Below, piece by piece: positions 19,180-29,697 of a stretch of DNA of 64,000 nucleotides. Source of the DNA: CAVPTL01 sp963729195 (GTDB lineage Bacteria; Actinomycetota; Thermoleophilia; Gaiellales; JAICJC01). Each line of letters begins with the position of its first letter. Positions within the stretch are counted from its first letter, which is position 1. Position numbers and translations under genes: made by a program. Location of the stretch: assembly GCA_963729195.1 (NCBI GenBank), contig CAVSNF010000025.1, positions 310,001 to 374,000 of the forward strand, written 5' to 3'. The notes beneath the pieces were generated by a model. The model did not search any database, was not told where the DNA came from, and saw only the letters and a program-made list of their open reading frames with translations.

Positions 19180-21267
19180 CCCGGCTGGAGCGGCACGACA
19201 TCCTGTTCGAACCGGTCAAGATCGGACCAAAGACGCTTCGAAACCGCTTCTACCAGGTGCCGCACTGCACCGGGTTCGGCGTCGAGAAGCCGTGGACACA
19301 GGCGGCCTTCCGCGGGATGAAGGCCGAGGGCGGCTGGGCGGCGGTGTGCACCGAGTACTGCTCGATCAGCCCCGAGTCTGACGAGACGCCGTACGTGTCG
19401 GCGCGGCTGTGGGACGACGAGGACATGCGCGCGCTGCAGCTGATGACCGCCAAGGCCCACGAGCACGGCTCACTGGCCGGCGTCGAGCTGTGGCACGGCG
19501 GGGTGTATGCCGAGGCCCGCGAGTCGCGGCTGGCGCAGCTCGCCCCCTCGCAGATCGCGAGTGACCTGGACAGCGTGGTGGTGCCCAAGGAGATGACGCT
19601 GGCAGACATCCGCCGGGTGCAGGGCCAGTGGGTGGAGGCGGCCAAGCGGGCGCGCACAGCCGGGTTCGACATCATCTACGTGTACGGCTCGCACACCTAT
19701 CTGCCGTCGCAGTTCCTCTCGCCGCTCTACAACCACCGCAGCGATGAGTACGGCGGCTCGCTCGAGAACCGAGCCCGGTTCTGGCTCGAGGCGATCGAGC
19801 TGGTGCGAGACGCCGTCGGCGACGACGTCGCGATCGCGGTGCGAATCGCCGCCGACACGCTCGAGCTCTCGGGCGTGCCGATCGAGGACGGCCTGGAGTT
19901 CATCCGCATGGCCGATCCCATGGTCGACCTGTGGGACGTGGTGATCGGGTCGATGTGGGGCACCGGCCGGCTCGACTCGGGACCGTCGCGGTTCTTCGAG
20001 CAGGGCTACCAGATGGAGTGGTCCGGCCGCGCCCGGGAGGCGACCGAAAAACCGATCGTGGTGGTCGGCCGGTTCACCGATCCCGACCGCATGGCGGAAC
20101 TCGTGCGAGGCGGCACGGTCGACCTGATCGGCGCCGCCCGGCCGTCGATCTCCGACCCGTTCCTGCCCAAGAAGATCGAGGAAGGCCGCTACGACGAGAT
20201 CCGCGAGTGCATCGGCTGTAACGCCTGCTACTCGCGCTCGATCTGGGGCAGCCACCTGGGCTGCACCCAAAACGCCACCGCCGGCGAGGAGCATCGCCGC
20301 GGATGGCATCCGGAGCGGTTCGAGCGCGCCCAAAACGCCGACCGGGCGGCGCTCGTGATCGGCGTCGGGGCCGGCCGGCATGGAGTGCGCCATGGTGCTG
20401 GGCAAGCGCGGCATGGAGCTGGTGCACGTGGTCGACTCGGGCGATGACATCGGCGGCTCGATGCGGTGGGTCACCCGCCTGCCGGGCCTCGGCGGCTGGG
20501 GCCACGTGATCGACTACCGACGGGTGCAGCTCGATCGGCTCCAAAACGTCTCGGTCGGACTGGACACCACGCTGACCTACGAGGACGTGCTCGAATACGG
20601 CGCCCAGATCGTGATCGTGGCCACCGGGTCGCACTGGGCCGGCGACGGCCTCAGCGGCGTCACCCGAAAGCCGATTCCCGGCGCGGACTCGACCCTCCCC
20701 CACGTGCTCACACCCGAGCAGGTGATGGTGGAGGGCAAGCGCGCTACCCGGCTCGCGGGTGGCGGTGGTCGACTACGAGGGCTACTTCGCCGGCGCCACG
20801 CTCGCCGAGAAGCTGCGAAACGACGGCTACGAGGTCGAGTTCGTGACCAGCCACGACGCCGTCGCACCGTTCTGCGACCAGACGCTGGAAGGACTGCCGG
20901 CGCGGCGGCTGCTGCATAAGCTCGGGCGTGCGGGCCCACCGGGCCAGCGTGGTGCAGCAGATCACGCCCGGCGAGCATCGAGCTGGAAGGCGAGTTCGGG
21001 GCCCGCTCCGAGCTGGCCGTCGACGGCGTCGTGCTTGGTCACCCAGCGGCGTCTCCGACGACGCGCTCTACCGCGCGCTTGAAGGCCGAGCCCGAGGCGC
21101 TGGCCGAGGCCGGCGTCGAGGCCGTGTACCAGATCGGCGATTGTGTGGCGCCCCGATTGATCGCCGATGCGATCTTCGACGGCCACCGACTGGGCCGCGA
21201 GATCGACTCCGACGACCCCGAGCACGCCCTGCCGTACCTGCGCGAACGCCCGTTGGTCGAGGGATAG
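19176..21267 (+). CDS. Trimethylamine/dimethylamine dehydrogenase-like FMN/4Fe-4S flavoprotein, several frame breaks
   Basis: About 690 residues, co-linear with TMADH of methylotrophs: an OYE-type barrel, a 4Fe-4S site, then FAD- and ADP-binding domains. Cys31 in 'QVPHCTGFG' corresponds to the Cys that carries covalent FMN. Four Cys in 'CIGCNAC' and 'GCTQNATAGEE' match the cluster ligands. Tyr61 matches the substrate-bowl Tyr60, but the position of bowl Trp355 reads Ser/Ile. Frame breaks lie near 20375, 20758, 20928, 20974, 21042, 21053 and 21083; at 20375 the GxGxxG loop also seems to lack two residues. It probably oxidises a secondary or tertiary methylamine. Confidence 0.88.
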
Positions 21268-21312
21268 CGGCCTCACCTTTTGCGGGATGCGCCGCAGGCG
21301 CGCCGCGAGCCG

Positions 21313-21786
21313 ATGAATTCCAAAGGCTCCAGCCCCTCAGCGGAAGGCGCAACCGTGATGATCGATGAGACCGTGCCGGTGACCCCGGTGACCATTCTCT
21401 GCATCTCCCGCGTGGCCGACCTGCTCGTGCCGCAACCGATCGCCCATCGCGGCGTGCGGGTGATGTGCGGCGGGCTGGCGGCGACGCACACCGGCGAGCT
21501 GCTGGGCTGGGTGGCGAGCGCCCACGACGCGCACGACCTGGCCTGCCCTGTGTGGCCCGACCGGCGCGACCCGACCGAGTTCCGAGACGTGTTCGCGGGC
21601 CCGGCGATCACCGAGATCGTCTATCGCGGCGGCTACTGGCGGCGAGCCGGCAAGTCGGTCAACGCGCATCTGATCGATCGCTGCGGCCTCGGTGCCAGCC
21701 GGGTCGAGACCGAGCACGCAGAACGGGTCTGGCATGAGGTCAGCGCACTGATCCAGCCGGCGCCCGGGCTGCGCCTCGCCGGCTAG
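21313..21786 (+). CDS. Conserved-looking hypothetical protein
   Basis: 158 residues from ATG 21313, or 143 from ATG 21358 ('MIDETVPV'). I do not recognise it. The reading frame is unbroken with strongly GC-rich third positions. It has no transmembrane segment or signal peptide. It begins 45 bases after the TMADH-like gene on the same strand and may belong to that operon. Its stop overlaps the convergent hydrolase stop by 4 bases. The central part has several Cys and His residues ('VRVMCGGLAATHTGELL', 'AHDAHDLACP') that might bind metal, which is speculative. Confidence 0.55.
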   Translation: MNSKGSSPSAEGATVMIDETVPVTPVTILCISRVADLLVPQPIAHRGVRVMCGGLAATHTGELLGWVASAHDAHDLACPVWPDRRDPTEFRDVFAGPAITEIVYRGGYWRRAGKSVNAHLIDRCGLGASRVETEHAERVWHEVSALIQPAPGLRLAG

Positions 21787-22563
21787 AGCGAGTCGACGAA
21801 CTCGGAGACCAGCCGGTCGAACTCGGCCGGACGCTCCATGCTGGGCAGGTGAGCGCAGTCCTCGATGACCGCGCCGCGGGCATTGGGAAGCTCGGCCACC
21901 AGCTGATCGGTCATGTCCAGGATGTCGGCGCGGTCGAGCGACCCGACGATCACCAGCGCCGGACACTCGATCTCGGACAGGCGCAGGGCGGCGTCGGGTA
22001 CCAGCGGGTGCTCCTCCAGATCCTCGGGCGCGCCCGAGCTGCAGCTCGAACGCCCGGCGCTGCATCTCGCGCACGCGGCGGCGGACATCGGGGTCGACCT
22101 CGGAGGGCGTGCGCTGAGGGCCGTCGACCCAGAAGCTGACGTTGACGGCGGAGGCGGCATCCAGATCGCCGGCATCCAGCGCCGCCTCCTCCAGCTCGCC
22201 GTAGGCCTCCACCTCGGGCGACCACTCATGACCCGCGATCGCCGAGCCGACCAGCACCAGGCCCGCGATCCGGTCGGGGAAGGCCAGCGCCGCGTCGATC
22301 GCCACCGCGCCGCCCATGGAGGCGCCCACCAGCACCGTGGAACCGAAGCCGGCAGCGGCCATCAGCTCGGCCAGATCGATGGTGTTGGAGAAGTCGTCCT
22401 CGGGCAGCGGCGACTCGCCGAACCCGCGCATGTCGAACCGCAGCGCGCGATACCGCTCGCCCAGCGTCTGCCACTGGGCATCCCACATCCGCGAATCGCA
22501 GATGCCGGCGTGGATCAGCGCAAGTTCAGCGCCGTCACCGGCGGAGATGTCATACCCAAGCAC
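21783..22563 (-). CDS. Alpha/beta hydrolase, one frame break
   Basis: About 260 residues. Strand and oxyanion motif 'LIHAGICDSRMWD' is followed by 'FDMRGFGES', the nucleophile elbow 'VGASMGGA' (Ser), 'VIVGSLDRAD' (acid region) and the late His in 'DCAHLPSMERP'. All catalytic elements of an alpha/beta hydrolase or haloperoxidase-like esterase are present. The frame shifts by +1 near 22036, joining 'RAFELQL' to 'GAPEDLEEH'. The start is ATG 22563, 13 bases before a palindromic repeat. The substrate is unknown. Confidence 0.86.
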
Positions 22564-23747
22564 CGGCGCAGACTAGTGAATAATTGGTGCCTGGCACCGT
22601 ATTCACTTCCGACCGGCGCCCTGAGAGCGAGGTCGCGTTCGGGGTCGAGGCCCCAGCGATCGGCGGTCTGGCGCAGGTCGTCGGACAGCGGCCAGGCGTC
22701 AGGTCGCTCGGCGCCTTCGAAGCTGGGTGAGCCGCCCTTGAGCGCCATCGAGCCGGTGTTGTCGCCGATCTCGGCGATCAGCGGCCAGCTCCTCGCCGCT
22801 GAGCACGCCGCCCGGCGGGCGTCGCCGCCAGCTCGGCCCGCTGGGCCTCGATCGGGCGGGCGTCGGCGCCCAGCTCCTGAATCAACGTCGGCGCGACCGT
22901 GGCCACCGCCGGCTGCGCCAGCGTCCAGGTGCACGCCAGCTGCAGCAGCGTCAGATCGTGGGCCGCGGCGATCGGGCGCAGCCGGTCGAGCTTCGTCACG
23001 GCCGCGGTCAACCCAGCCCGACGGGCGGAAGGCGCGGTGGTCGCGCTCGCCCAGATCGTCCTCGCTTTGCAGGTCATCGTGGAACAGGCCGCCGTAGTCG
23101 ACCACCCGGGCGATCACCTGCACGTGGTGGCGAACGCAGGCCGGCAGCGCGAGGCTGCCCGGCCACGGCTCCAGCGGGTTGAGGATCAGCATCGCCCAGT
23201 CGATCCGCTCGCCGAATCGCTCCAGGCAGTCGATCACGTCCAGCGTGAAACCGTTGGCCGGCCCCGGAGCGACGCCAATCGCCCGCGTCAGCCCGCTCTC
23301 GCGCAACTCCGCCATGGCGTCCCACACCTGCGGCGACGTGTAGCCGATGCGATCAGGGTTGTGCAGCATCAGCACGTCGAACTGATCCACCCCACACCGC
23401 TCGAGGCTGCGCTCCGTGGCCATCTGCAGGTACTCGGCGTAGTCGCCGGCGGACCGCAGCGACGGGTCGGTGAACCGCGGGTATCCCTTGGCTCCGGCAC
23501 GCTCTCCCTCGTAGAAATCGTGCCCGACCATGCCCACCAGCTGGTAGCTCTCCCGAGGCACGCCCAGAAGCGCGCGGCCGACCATCTCGTCGGCGCCGCC
23601 CTGGCCGTAGACGTCGGAGGTGATCACCGTGGTGATGCGCTCGTCGGGGCGCAGCAATGCCACCAGCCGGTCATCCTCGACCGGCTCGCCGAAGTGCATG
23701 AACCGGCCTCCGCTCCACGAGCCGAGAGCCGTGTGGCCCAACCGCAC
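22515..23747 (-). CDS. Aldo/keto reductase family protein, three frame breaks and a repeat-encoded C-terminus
   Basis: Aldo/keto reductase barrel of about 410 residues as annotated. It opens with 'LGHTALGSWSGGRFM', then has 'SDVYGQGGADEMVGRAL' (Asp/Tyr region), a Lys-region equivalent in the 'YQLVGMVGHD' strand, 'VLMLHNPDR' and a cofactor-binding half. GTG 23747 follows a short upstream gap. The frame shifts by +1 near 23008, 22812 and 22783. The last residues are translated from a degenerate palindromic repeat (22576-22606), and the frame then overlaps the next gene by 49 bases. The native end was probably 'PVGSE' at the repeat. Confidence 0.78.
   Translation of the reverse strand: MRLGHTALGSWSGGRFMHFGEPVEDDRLVALLRPDERITTVITSDVYGQGGADEMVGRALLGVPRESYQLVGMVGHDFYEGERAGAKGYPRFTDPSLRSAGDYAEYLQMATERSLERCGVDQFDVLMLHNPDRIGYTSPQVWDAMAELRESGLTRAIGVAPGPANGFTLDVIDCLERFGERIDWAMLILNPLEPWPGSLALPACVRHHVQVIARVVDYGGLFHDDLQSEDDLGERDHRAFRPSGWVDRGRDEARPAAPDRRGPRSDAAAAGVHLDAGAAGGGHGRADVDSGAGRRRPPDRGPAGRAGGDARRAACSAARSWPLIAEIGDNTGSMALKGGSPSFEGAERPDAWPLSDDLRQTADRWGLDPERDLALRAPVGSEYGARHQLFTSLRRCLGMTSPPVTALNLR
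22576..22606. repeat. Palindromic GGTGCC-T-GGCACC element, copy 1 (degenerate)
   Basis: Inverted repeat with left arm GTGAATAATTGGTGCC, centre T and a right arm GGCACCGTATTCAC that lacks one base of the canonical arm. It combines the 'AATTGG' and 'AACGG' arm types. It lies at the 3' end of the aldo/keto reductase gene, where the missing base removes an in-frame TAA, and 13 bases upstream of the alpha/beta hydrolase start. Confidence 0.9.
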
Positions 23748-23900
23748 AGCTCATACCCGAACCCTACTCGCTGAGCGTCTCGGCGATCGCCGCCGAGGCG
23801 GTAGCTCTTCGTCACACTTTTGTCACAGGTTCGTCGTTGACAAGCGACACGCGAGACTGTGAGCTTAACCCTCGCATCGGCAAGGGCGACTACGAGGGTT

Positions 23901-24376
23901 ATGAGATACGTACAGCGGGAGCGACTGCTGCAGGCACACGGGGTGTGTCTGCTCTCGGCATGCCTGGCCGCTGCCGCCGTCGAGGCGTTGGTGTTCGGCG
24001 CCCCGTGGCTCCGGTTTGGCTTGGGGCTCATCGGTGGTGTGGTGTTCTCTGTACTTACCGGCAAGTCTCAGATGCCCGAGGCTGCGGCCCCGCGGGCACA
24101 GCCGGCGGCCACGCCACCATCGGTCATGCCGGTGAGCAGGTGGTTGTGGAGGCCCGTCGCCTCCGCAATAGCCGTGGCGGCGTTCCTGCTGGTCGCAGCC
24201 CAAGGCTGGGGGCTCGGCGAGATGCTTTTCGGGATCTTCGCCGCCACCGGGTTGTGGTCAGTGCTCGCCTCCTACCGGCACCGCGTGTGGACGCGGAAGA
24301 CCGGCTCGGTCATGTATGCATGCTCTCAGCGGTCAGCGGTCGGGGCGATCAACTCGTCGTCTACCGGCCGAACTGA
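23901..24376 (+). CDS. Small hypothetical membrane protein with a probable frame problem near its end
   Basis: ATG 23901 follows GAGGG. The protein has two hydrophobic hairpins: 'LLSACLAAAAVEALVFG' with 'LGLIGGVVFSVL', and 'VASAIAVAAFLLVAA' with 'MLFGIFAATGLWSVLAS', which suggests four membrane segments around a Pro/Ala-rich loop. After 'HRVWTRKTGSVMY' (near 24320) the frame probably shifts, because 'GDQLVVYRPN' with a stop at 24376 would end just before the convergent hydrolase. Without a shift the frame runs to 24425. No known family is recognised. Confidence 0.55.
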
Positions 24377-24378
24377 GC

Positions 24379-25605
24379 TCAGTCGTCCAGCGCGGCTGCG
24401 ATCGCCGCCGCAGCGGCGAACGTGAGCCTGTCACGGGCGTCGTCAAGCGCCGTGGGATAGGTCGAGAGCTTGACCACGACCGTCTGCGACGGACCGTCGA
24501 TCCAGATCTTCTGGCCGTTGATCCCGAGGGCCGCAGTACCGCGGCCGCTCGCCGTCGAACACCCACCACTTGTTGCGATAGAACGCTTTCGGGAACTCGG
24601 GAAAGTCGCCCGAAGGCAGGAACGCCTCGCGGCTGTCGGCGCCGCCGGCGAGCGTGTCGGAAACCCAATCCTCGGGCACGATCCGGAGGCCATCCACACG
24701 CCCCTGCTCGAGCCACAGATGCGCCAAACCGGGCGAGATCGCGAAGGGTCGCGCAGAGGCCGCCGTCGGCCATCGCGGTGCCGTGGCGCGTCGACGGTGA
24801 TCTCTGCGTCGAACTCGGCCCCGATCGGCTGCCACACCTCGCGGGCGATCAGCTCCGACAGGCGCGCCCCGCCGGCCCGCTCCACCACCCAGCCCAGCAT
24901 GCTGGTCAGGATCGAGCGATAGTCGAACGGCCCGCCGTGAGGCCGGTCGTTCTCGAGCCCCGCCATGTAGGTGCAGGCGTCGTCCGGCAGCGAATCGTCG
25001 GTGCGCGGACGCCACAGGTACACCTGCTCGAACACCCGCACCTCGGCGTCCAGGTCGGCGTAGTCCTCGTTGAACTTGGTGCCGGCGCGCATGTCCAGCA
25101 GGTGGCGCACGGTGGCGCCCTCCCACGAGGTGCCCTCGAGCTCGGGGATGACCGTCGGTGATCTCGCCCTCCGGGTCGAGCTCCCCCCGCCCGGCGAGGA
25201 TGCCGGCGACGGTCGCCACCACCGACTTGGTCACCGACATGATCAGGTGGGTGCGATCCGGGGTGAGCCCGTTGAAGTACCGCTCGGTCACGATCCGACC
25301 GCGGTGCAGCACCAGGAACCCGTCGGTATAGGTGGCATCAAGCATCTGCTCCACGGTGTGAGTCTCGCCGTCGACGCGTGAACTCGATCCCGCTCAGGTC
25401 ACGATGGTCGTGGGGGAGCTCGCGGGCGGTTGCCGCTCGGGCTATGCGCGCGTTCGGCACCAGCTCACGGACGTGCTGGAACCCCCAGCGGTTGAACGGC
25501 GGGTCCTGCCAGTTGGCGAGCGTCACCAGCGCATCACCCACCGGCGGCGTGCCGTCCATCAAGCCCAAGCTCGTGTGCGGTCGGGGCGGGGTCAGTGGTG
25601 CTCAT
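24379..25605 (-). CDS. NylB-like serine hydrolase (6-aminohexanoate-dimer hydrolase/beta-lactamase fold), several frame breaks
   Basis: About 405 residues of the class C beta-lactamase superfamily, closest in motif layout to nylon-oligomer hydrolase NylB. It has the nucleophile 'SVTKS' (S-x-x-K), 'RHLLDMRAGTKFNEDYAD', 'YLWRPR', a 'FDYRSILTSMLGWVVER' block with the catalytic-type Tyr, and 'GINGQKIWID' near the C-terminus. Frame shifts lie near 25590, 25372, 25155, 24775, 24722 and 24540. I take ATG 25605 ('MSTTDPAP') as the start. It is probably cytosolic and cleaves a linear amide or ester. A beta-lactam substrate is unlikely. Confidence 0.8.
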
Positions 25606-25617
25606 CGGCCGGGAACC

Positions 25618-26815
25618 CTACCTTGACGATGTGTCGGACGGCGCACTGAACGCAGCCGTGGGCACAGCTCGCCGCCAAGGCGAGACGATCCACGCCAGCG
25701 AGCAGCCGAGCACCGCAATCAGCACCAGGTAGGCGGCCCGATCGCCCGCGACCTGGGCGATCCCGGCGAACACCACCGGCCCCAACAGCATCGACACCGA
25801 CCAGGCGATGTTGATCAACGCCGCCACGCCACCGACGGTGATCCCGGCCCGCCGGGCGCCCAGCGCGCCCAGTGGAAACGCGACCGTGAACATGACCGCG
25901 GTCAGCGGGGCACGTGCGAACAGAAAACCGACCAGAGCGGCACTGGCCTCGCTCACCACCGGGATCAGGATCACGATCATCGACGCCGCCAATGCCAACG
26001 CCGCCACGCGCACCTTCACCGCTCGCCCCGCGGCTCGGGCCGTCGCCGCGCTGCAGGCGATGAAGACGCGCCGCAGAGACGCCGAAGGCGGCCCCGATCG
26101 CGGAGGTGGAGACGCCGTTTGCATGCAGCTGCAGCGGCACCAGCAGGTTGATCACCGCCGACATCAGCCCCGCAGTGGTCATCACCACCAGGCTCACCCG
26201 CACCAGCCGATCGCCGGCCGCGCCGGCGAGCATCGCCCTCAGCCGCTCCTGGTGCGCGGTGGCCATGCCGGTTCCGGTCGGCTCCCACCACATCACCGCC
26301 GCCAGCACCAGGTTGATCAACCCGAGCACCACAAACGGCGGCGCCATGCCGAAATGCGTCACCGCAACCGCGGCCACGGCAGGAGCCACCACCGACGCAA
26401 AGCCGGCCGTGGTCACCGTCAGCGAGAGCGCCTGCGACTCGCGCGCACCGGCGATCTCGCTCAGCCAGCGGATTCCCGAGATCCAGATGATGCCAAAGCC
26501 GATCCCGAACAATGCGCGTGCGCCCGACCAGCTCGATGTAGCTGGACGCAACCCCCTGCCACACGGCGGCCACGGCGGTGATCGCACGACGCCAGCACGG
26601 TCAACCGGCGGGGGCCGAAGCGCTCGCATACCGCCGCGGCCGGAAGGGACACCAGCACGATGGTGAAGCTGGTGGTGGCCAGCAGAACGCCCGACTGGAG
26701 CTTCGAGAGGTCGTACCGATCAGACAGCTCTGGCACCAGCGGGACGAACCCCTGCCACAGCACCTCGCCGAGCGAAGATCGCCAGGTACACCAGAGCCGC
26801 TGCCGCTCGCCGCAT
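25618..26815 (-). CDS. Major facilitator superfamily transporter, at least three frame breaks
   Basis: About 395 residues, largely hydrophobic, with around 12 predicted membrane segments. The first helix begins at ATG 26815 ('MRRAAAALVYLAIFA'). The motif 'LPAAAVCERFGPRRLTV' corresponds to the loop-2 MFS signature. Later helices include 'FGIIWISGIRWLSEI' and 'NIAWSVSMLLGPVVF'. Frame breaks are near 26775, in the 26590-26520 region and near 26080. It lies 12 bases downstream of the divergent-side NylB-like start on the same strand, so it is transcribed ahead of it. The substrate is unknown; export or uptake of an amide or drug is possible. Confidence 0.78.
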
Positions 26816-26869
26816 GAATCGCAGGATGGCAGCCACGTACGACGCGCGCGCCGATCACCCCAAAGGCTT

Positions 26870-26896
26870 TGAGCAAGCGGCCTCGAACGCTACACT
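26870..26896 (+). promoter_or_regulatory. Candidate promoter for the L,D-transpeptidase operon
   Basis: TTGAGC at 26870-26875 and TACACT at 26891-26896 are separated by 15 bases (16 if TTTGAG at 26869 is used). The predicted transcription start is within a few bases of ATG 26905, so the mRNA would be nearly leaderless, which is common in actinobacteria. No Shine-Dalgarno is visible. Confidence 0.4.
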
Positions 26897-26904
26897 CGGC
26901 CATT

Positions 26905-27797
26905 ATGAGACTCCGCTGGCTCTTGATCGGGACGTTTGTGATCGTGCTGCTCGCTGCAGCCGCGGGCACCGCCTGGATGGTGAAAGCTTCCCAGGCCAGC
27001 GCGGCCCCCAAACGGCATCATCCCTGGTATCCGGTGGCGCACCACTATCGCTACGCGCGGCCGACACCCAAGAACCCGTTTGGGCACCCCCGCACGGAGT
27101 ATCCCACCACGCTTCCCGACTCCCACGGACTGCGGGTGTTGCGGCTCCAGCAGCTGCTCGCCCACCACGGCTATCTGCCGGTGCGATTCCACACCGTCGG
27201 CACCCAGCCGATGTATCACCCTGGCGCCCCGGCGCGGGATCTTCCGATGGAAGTTCGATCCGCCGCCGGGGCTGCGTGAGCAGTGGCAGCCGCGGGTGTT
27301 CGGAGTCGTCACCAAGGGTGCGGTGATGTCGTTCGAAGCCGACAACGGCATGCCCACCGACGGCATCGCCGGCCCGCGGGTGTGGCGCAAGCTGCTGTCG
27401 AGCAAGCCCCACCACGCGCCCCGGCCCTACACCTACGTGCTCGTGCGCGAGTCGATCCCCCAGTCGATCACGATCTACCACAAGTCGTCGTCCGGTGTTC
27501 CAGGCCGCCGCCAACACCGGCATCGCCGAGGCGCCCACCCCGACCGGCACCTGGCCGGTGTACCTGCGCTTCACCTCCACCACGATGGCGGGCACGAACC
27601 CCGACGGCAGCCACTACAACGATCCCGGCGTGCCGTCGGTCAGCTACTTCAACGGCGGCGACGCGGTGCACGGATTCATCCGGCCCTCGTACGGCTCACC
27701 CCAGAGCCTCGGGTGCGTGGAGCTCTCCTACGGCGACGCCGCCCAAGCGTATGAGCTGATGACCTACGGCACGCTCGTGACCGTGGCCGCTTCGTGA
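26905..27797 (+). CDS. L,D-transpeptidase (YkuD) with N-terminal peptidoglycan-binding-like domain, two frame breaks
   Basis: About 296 residues. An N-terminal membrane anchor or signal ('LLIGTFVIVLLAAAAGTAW') is followed by a His/Pro/Tyr-rich linker. Next come a PG_binding_1-like region ('LRVLRLQQLLAHHGYLPV', 'GIAGPRVWRKLL') and a C-terminal YkuD domain. The catalytic signature is complete: 'HGFIRP' and 'SLGCVELS' with the nucleophile Cys. Frame shifts are near 27235 and 27500. It would crosslink peptidoglycan or attach proteins outside the membrane. The TGA overlaps the GTG of the copper amine oxidase, so expression is coupled. Confidence 0.86.
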
Positions 27798-29687
27798 CCC
27801 ATCCGCTCGATCCCCTCACCGCCGAGGAGATCACCACCGCGGTCGCCAGTCTGCGTCGCGACCGCGGCGCCGACGACGGCTGGCGCTACGGCACGATCAC
27901 GCTGCTGGAGCCACCCAAGGCGACACTCGCGCGCATGGGACGAGCGCACGCCACTCGCCGCGCGAGGCGCTGGTGTCGCTCTGGAACCGGGCCGACGGCG
28001 CCGCGTACGAGGCCGTGGTCGACATCGGCGCCGAGCAGGTCACCCGCTTCGAGCACCGTCCCGGGGTGCAGCCCAACTTCACCACCGACGAGTACCACGA
28101 GGTGGACGAGATGCTGCGCGCCCACCCCGACGTGATCGCCGCGCTGGCCGCCCGCGGGATCGACGACCCCAGCCTGGTGCTGTTCGACACCTGGGCGTAC
28201 GGCGAGGCGCTGGTGCCGAAGCGGTATCGCGGTCGCCGAGTGGGTTGGACCGACGCGTGGCTGCGCACCGCTGCCGACACCAATCCCTACGCCCACATGG
28301 TCTCGGGATTCCACTGCGTGGTGGACACCAACTCGCTGGAGCTGCTCGAGATCGACGATTCCGGCCCGGTGCCGCAACCGCCGGTGATGGGCGAGTACGC
28401 ACCCCGGCACGTCCCCGACTTCCGCCGAACGCGACGACCTCAAGCCGCTCGAGATCACCCAGCCGCAGGGCGCATCGTTCACCCTCGACGGCCGCCTGCT
28501 GGAATGGCAGCGCTGGACGATGCGGATCGGCTTCACCCCGCGCGAAGGCTTGGTGCTGCACCAAGTCGGCTACGAGCAGGACGGCCGCACCCGCCCGATC
28601 GCCCATCGCATGTCGTTCGCCGAGATGGTCGTGCCCTACCGCGACCCCACCCCCGACCACTACCGCCGCACCGCCTTCGACATCGGTGAATGGGGCATGG
28701 GCTTCATGACCACCTCGCTGGCGCTGGGGTGCGACTGCCTGGGTGAGATCAGCTATCTGGACGAGGTCGTGCACGACTCCCACGGAACACCGATCCCGAT
28801 CCCCCAGGCGATCTGCATCCACGAGGAGGACAACGCGGTGCTGTGGAAGCACGTCGATCCGATCACCGGCAGCGAGGTGCGGCGGATGCGGCGACTGGTG
28901 ATCTCGTTCCACGTCACCGTCGCCAACTACGAGTACCTGGTGTACTGGCGCTTCCACGAGGACGGAAACATCGAGTGCGAGGTGCGCGCCACCGGCCTGA
29001 TGGTGACCACCGGCTACGCCGACCAGGCACCGCCGTACGGCACCGTGGTGGACGACCACACCTACGCCCCCTTCCACCAGCACTTCATCGTCGCTCGGCT
29101 CGACCTGGACGTCGACGGCGCCGCCAACACGGTGTATGAGGTCGACTCGGCCGCGCTTCCGGTCGGCCCCGACAACCCGTCCGGCTTGGCCGTGGTCACC
29201 CGGGCCACCGCGGTGACGCGCGAGTCTGAGGGCGCGCGGGACTACGACTGGGCCGTGCAGCGCGGGCTGGAAGGTCGCCAATCCAGGCGCGCTCAACGCC
29301 CACGGCGCCCCGGTGTCGTACAAGCTGGTGCCCACCGCCTCGGTGCCGCCGATGCTGGCGCCCGAGACGCCGGTGCGACAACGCGCCAAGGTGATCGGCC
29401 ACCAGCTGTGGGTGACCGCGCATGCCGACGACGAGCGCTGGCCGTGCGGCGACTATCCCACCCAGAGCCTGAACGACTCCGGGCTGCCGGTGTGGATGGC
29501 GGCCGATCGGCCACTCGAGGACACCGACGTGGTGCTCTGGTACGTGTTTGGGATTCATCACATCACCCGCGTCGAGGACTGGCCGGTGATGCCGGTCGAT
29601 ACCGTCTCGTTCTGGCTGAAGCCGTTCGGGTTCTTCGACCGAAACCCCGCGCTGGACGTGGCTCCCACACCCCATTGCCACACCTGA
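27794..29687 (+). CDS. Copper amine oxidase (primary-amine oxidase), copy 1, four frame breaks
   Basis: About 630 residues, the usual length for a copper/TPQ amine oxidase that converts primary amines to aldehydes with hydrogen peroxide. The topaquinone motif 'ANYEY' has its precursor Tyr at 28927-28929. Copper ligands include His in 'FHQHF', and the tail has 'VLWYVFGIHHITRVEDWPVMP'. Frame shifts lie near 27930, 27962, 28428 and 29276. GTG 27794 overlaps the transpeptidase stop. No signal peptide is seen, so it is probably cytoplasmic, as in Arthrobacter enzymes. A paralogue is at 38120. Confidence 0.9.
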
Positions 29688-29697
29688 GGGCGGACGC

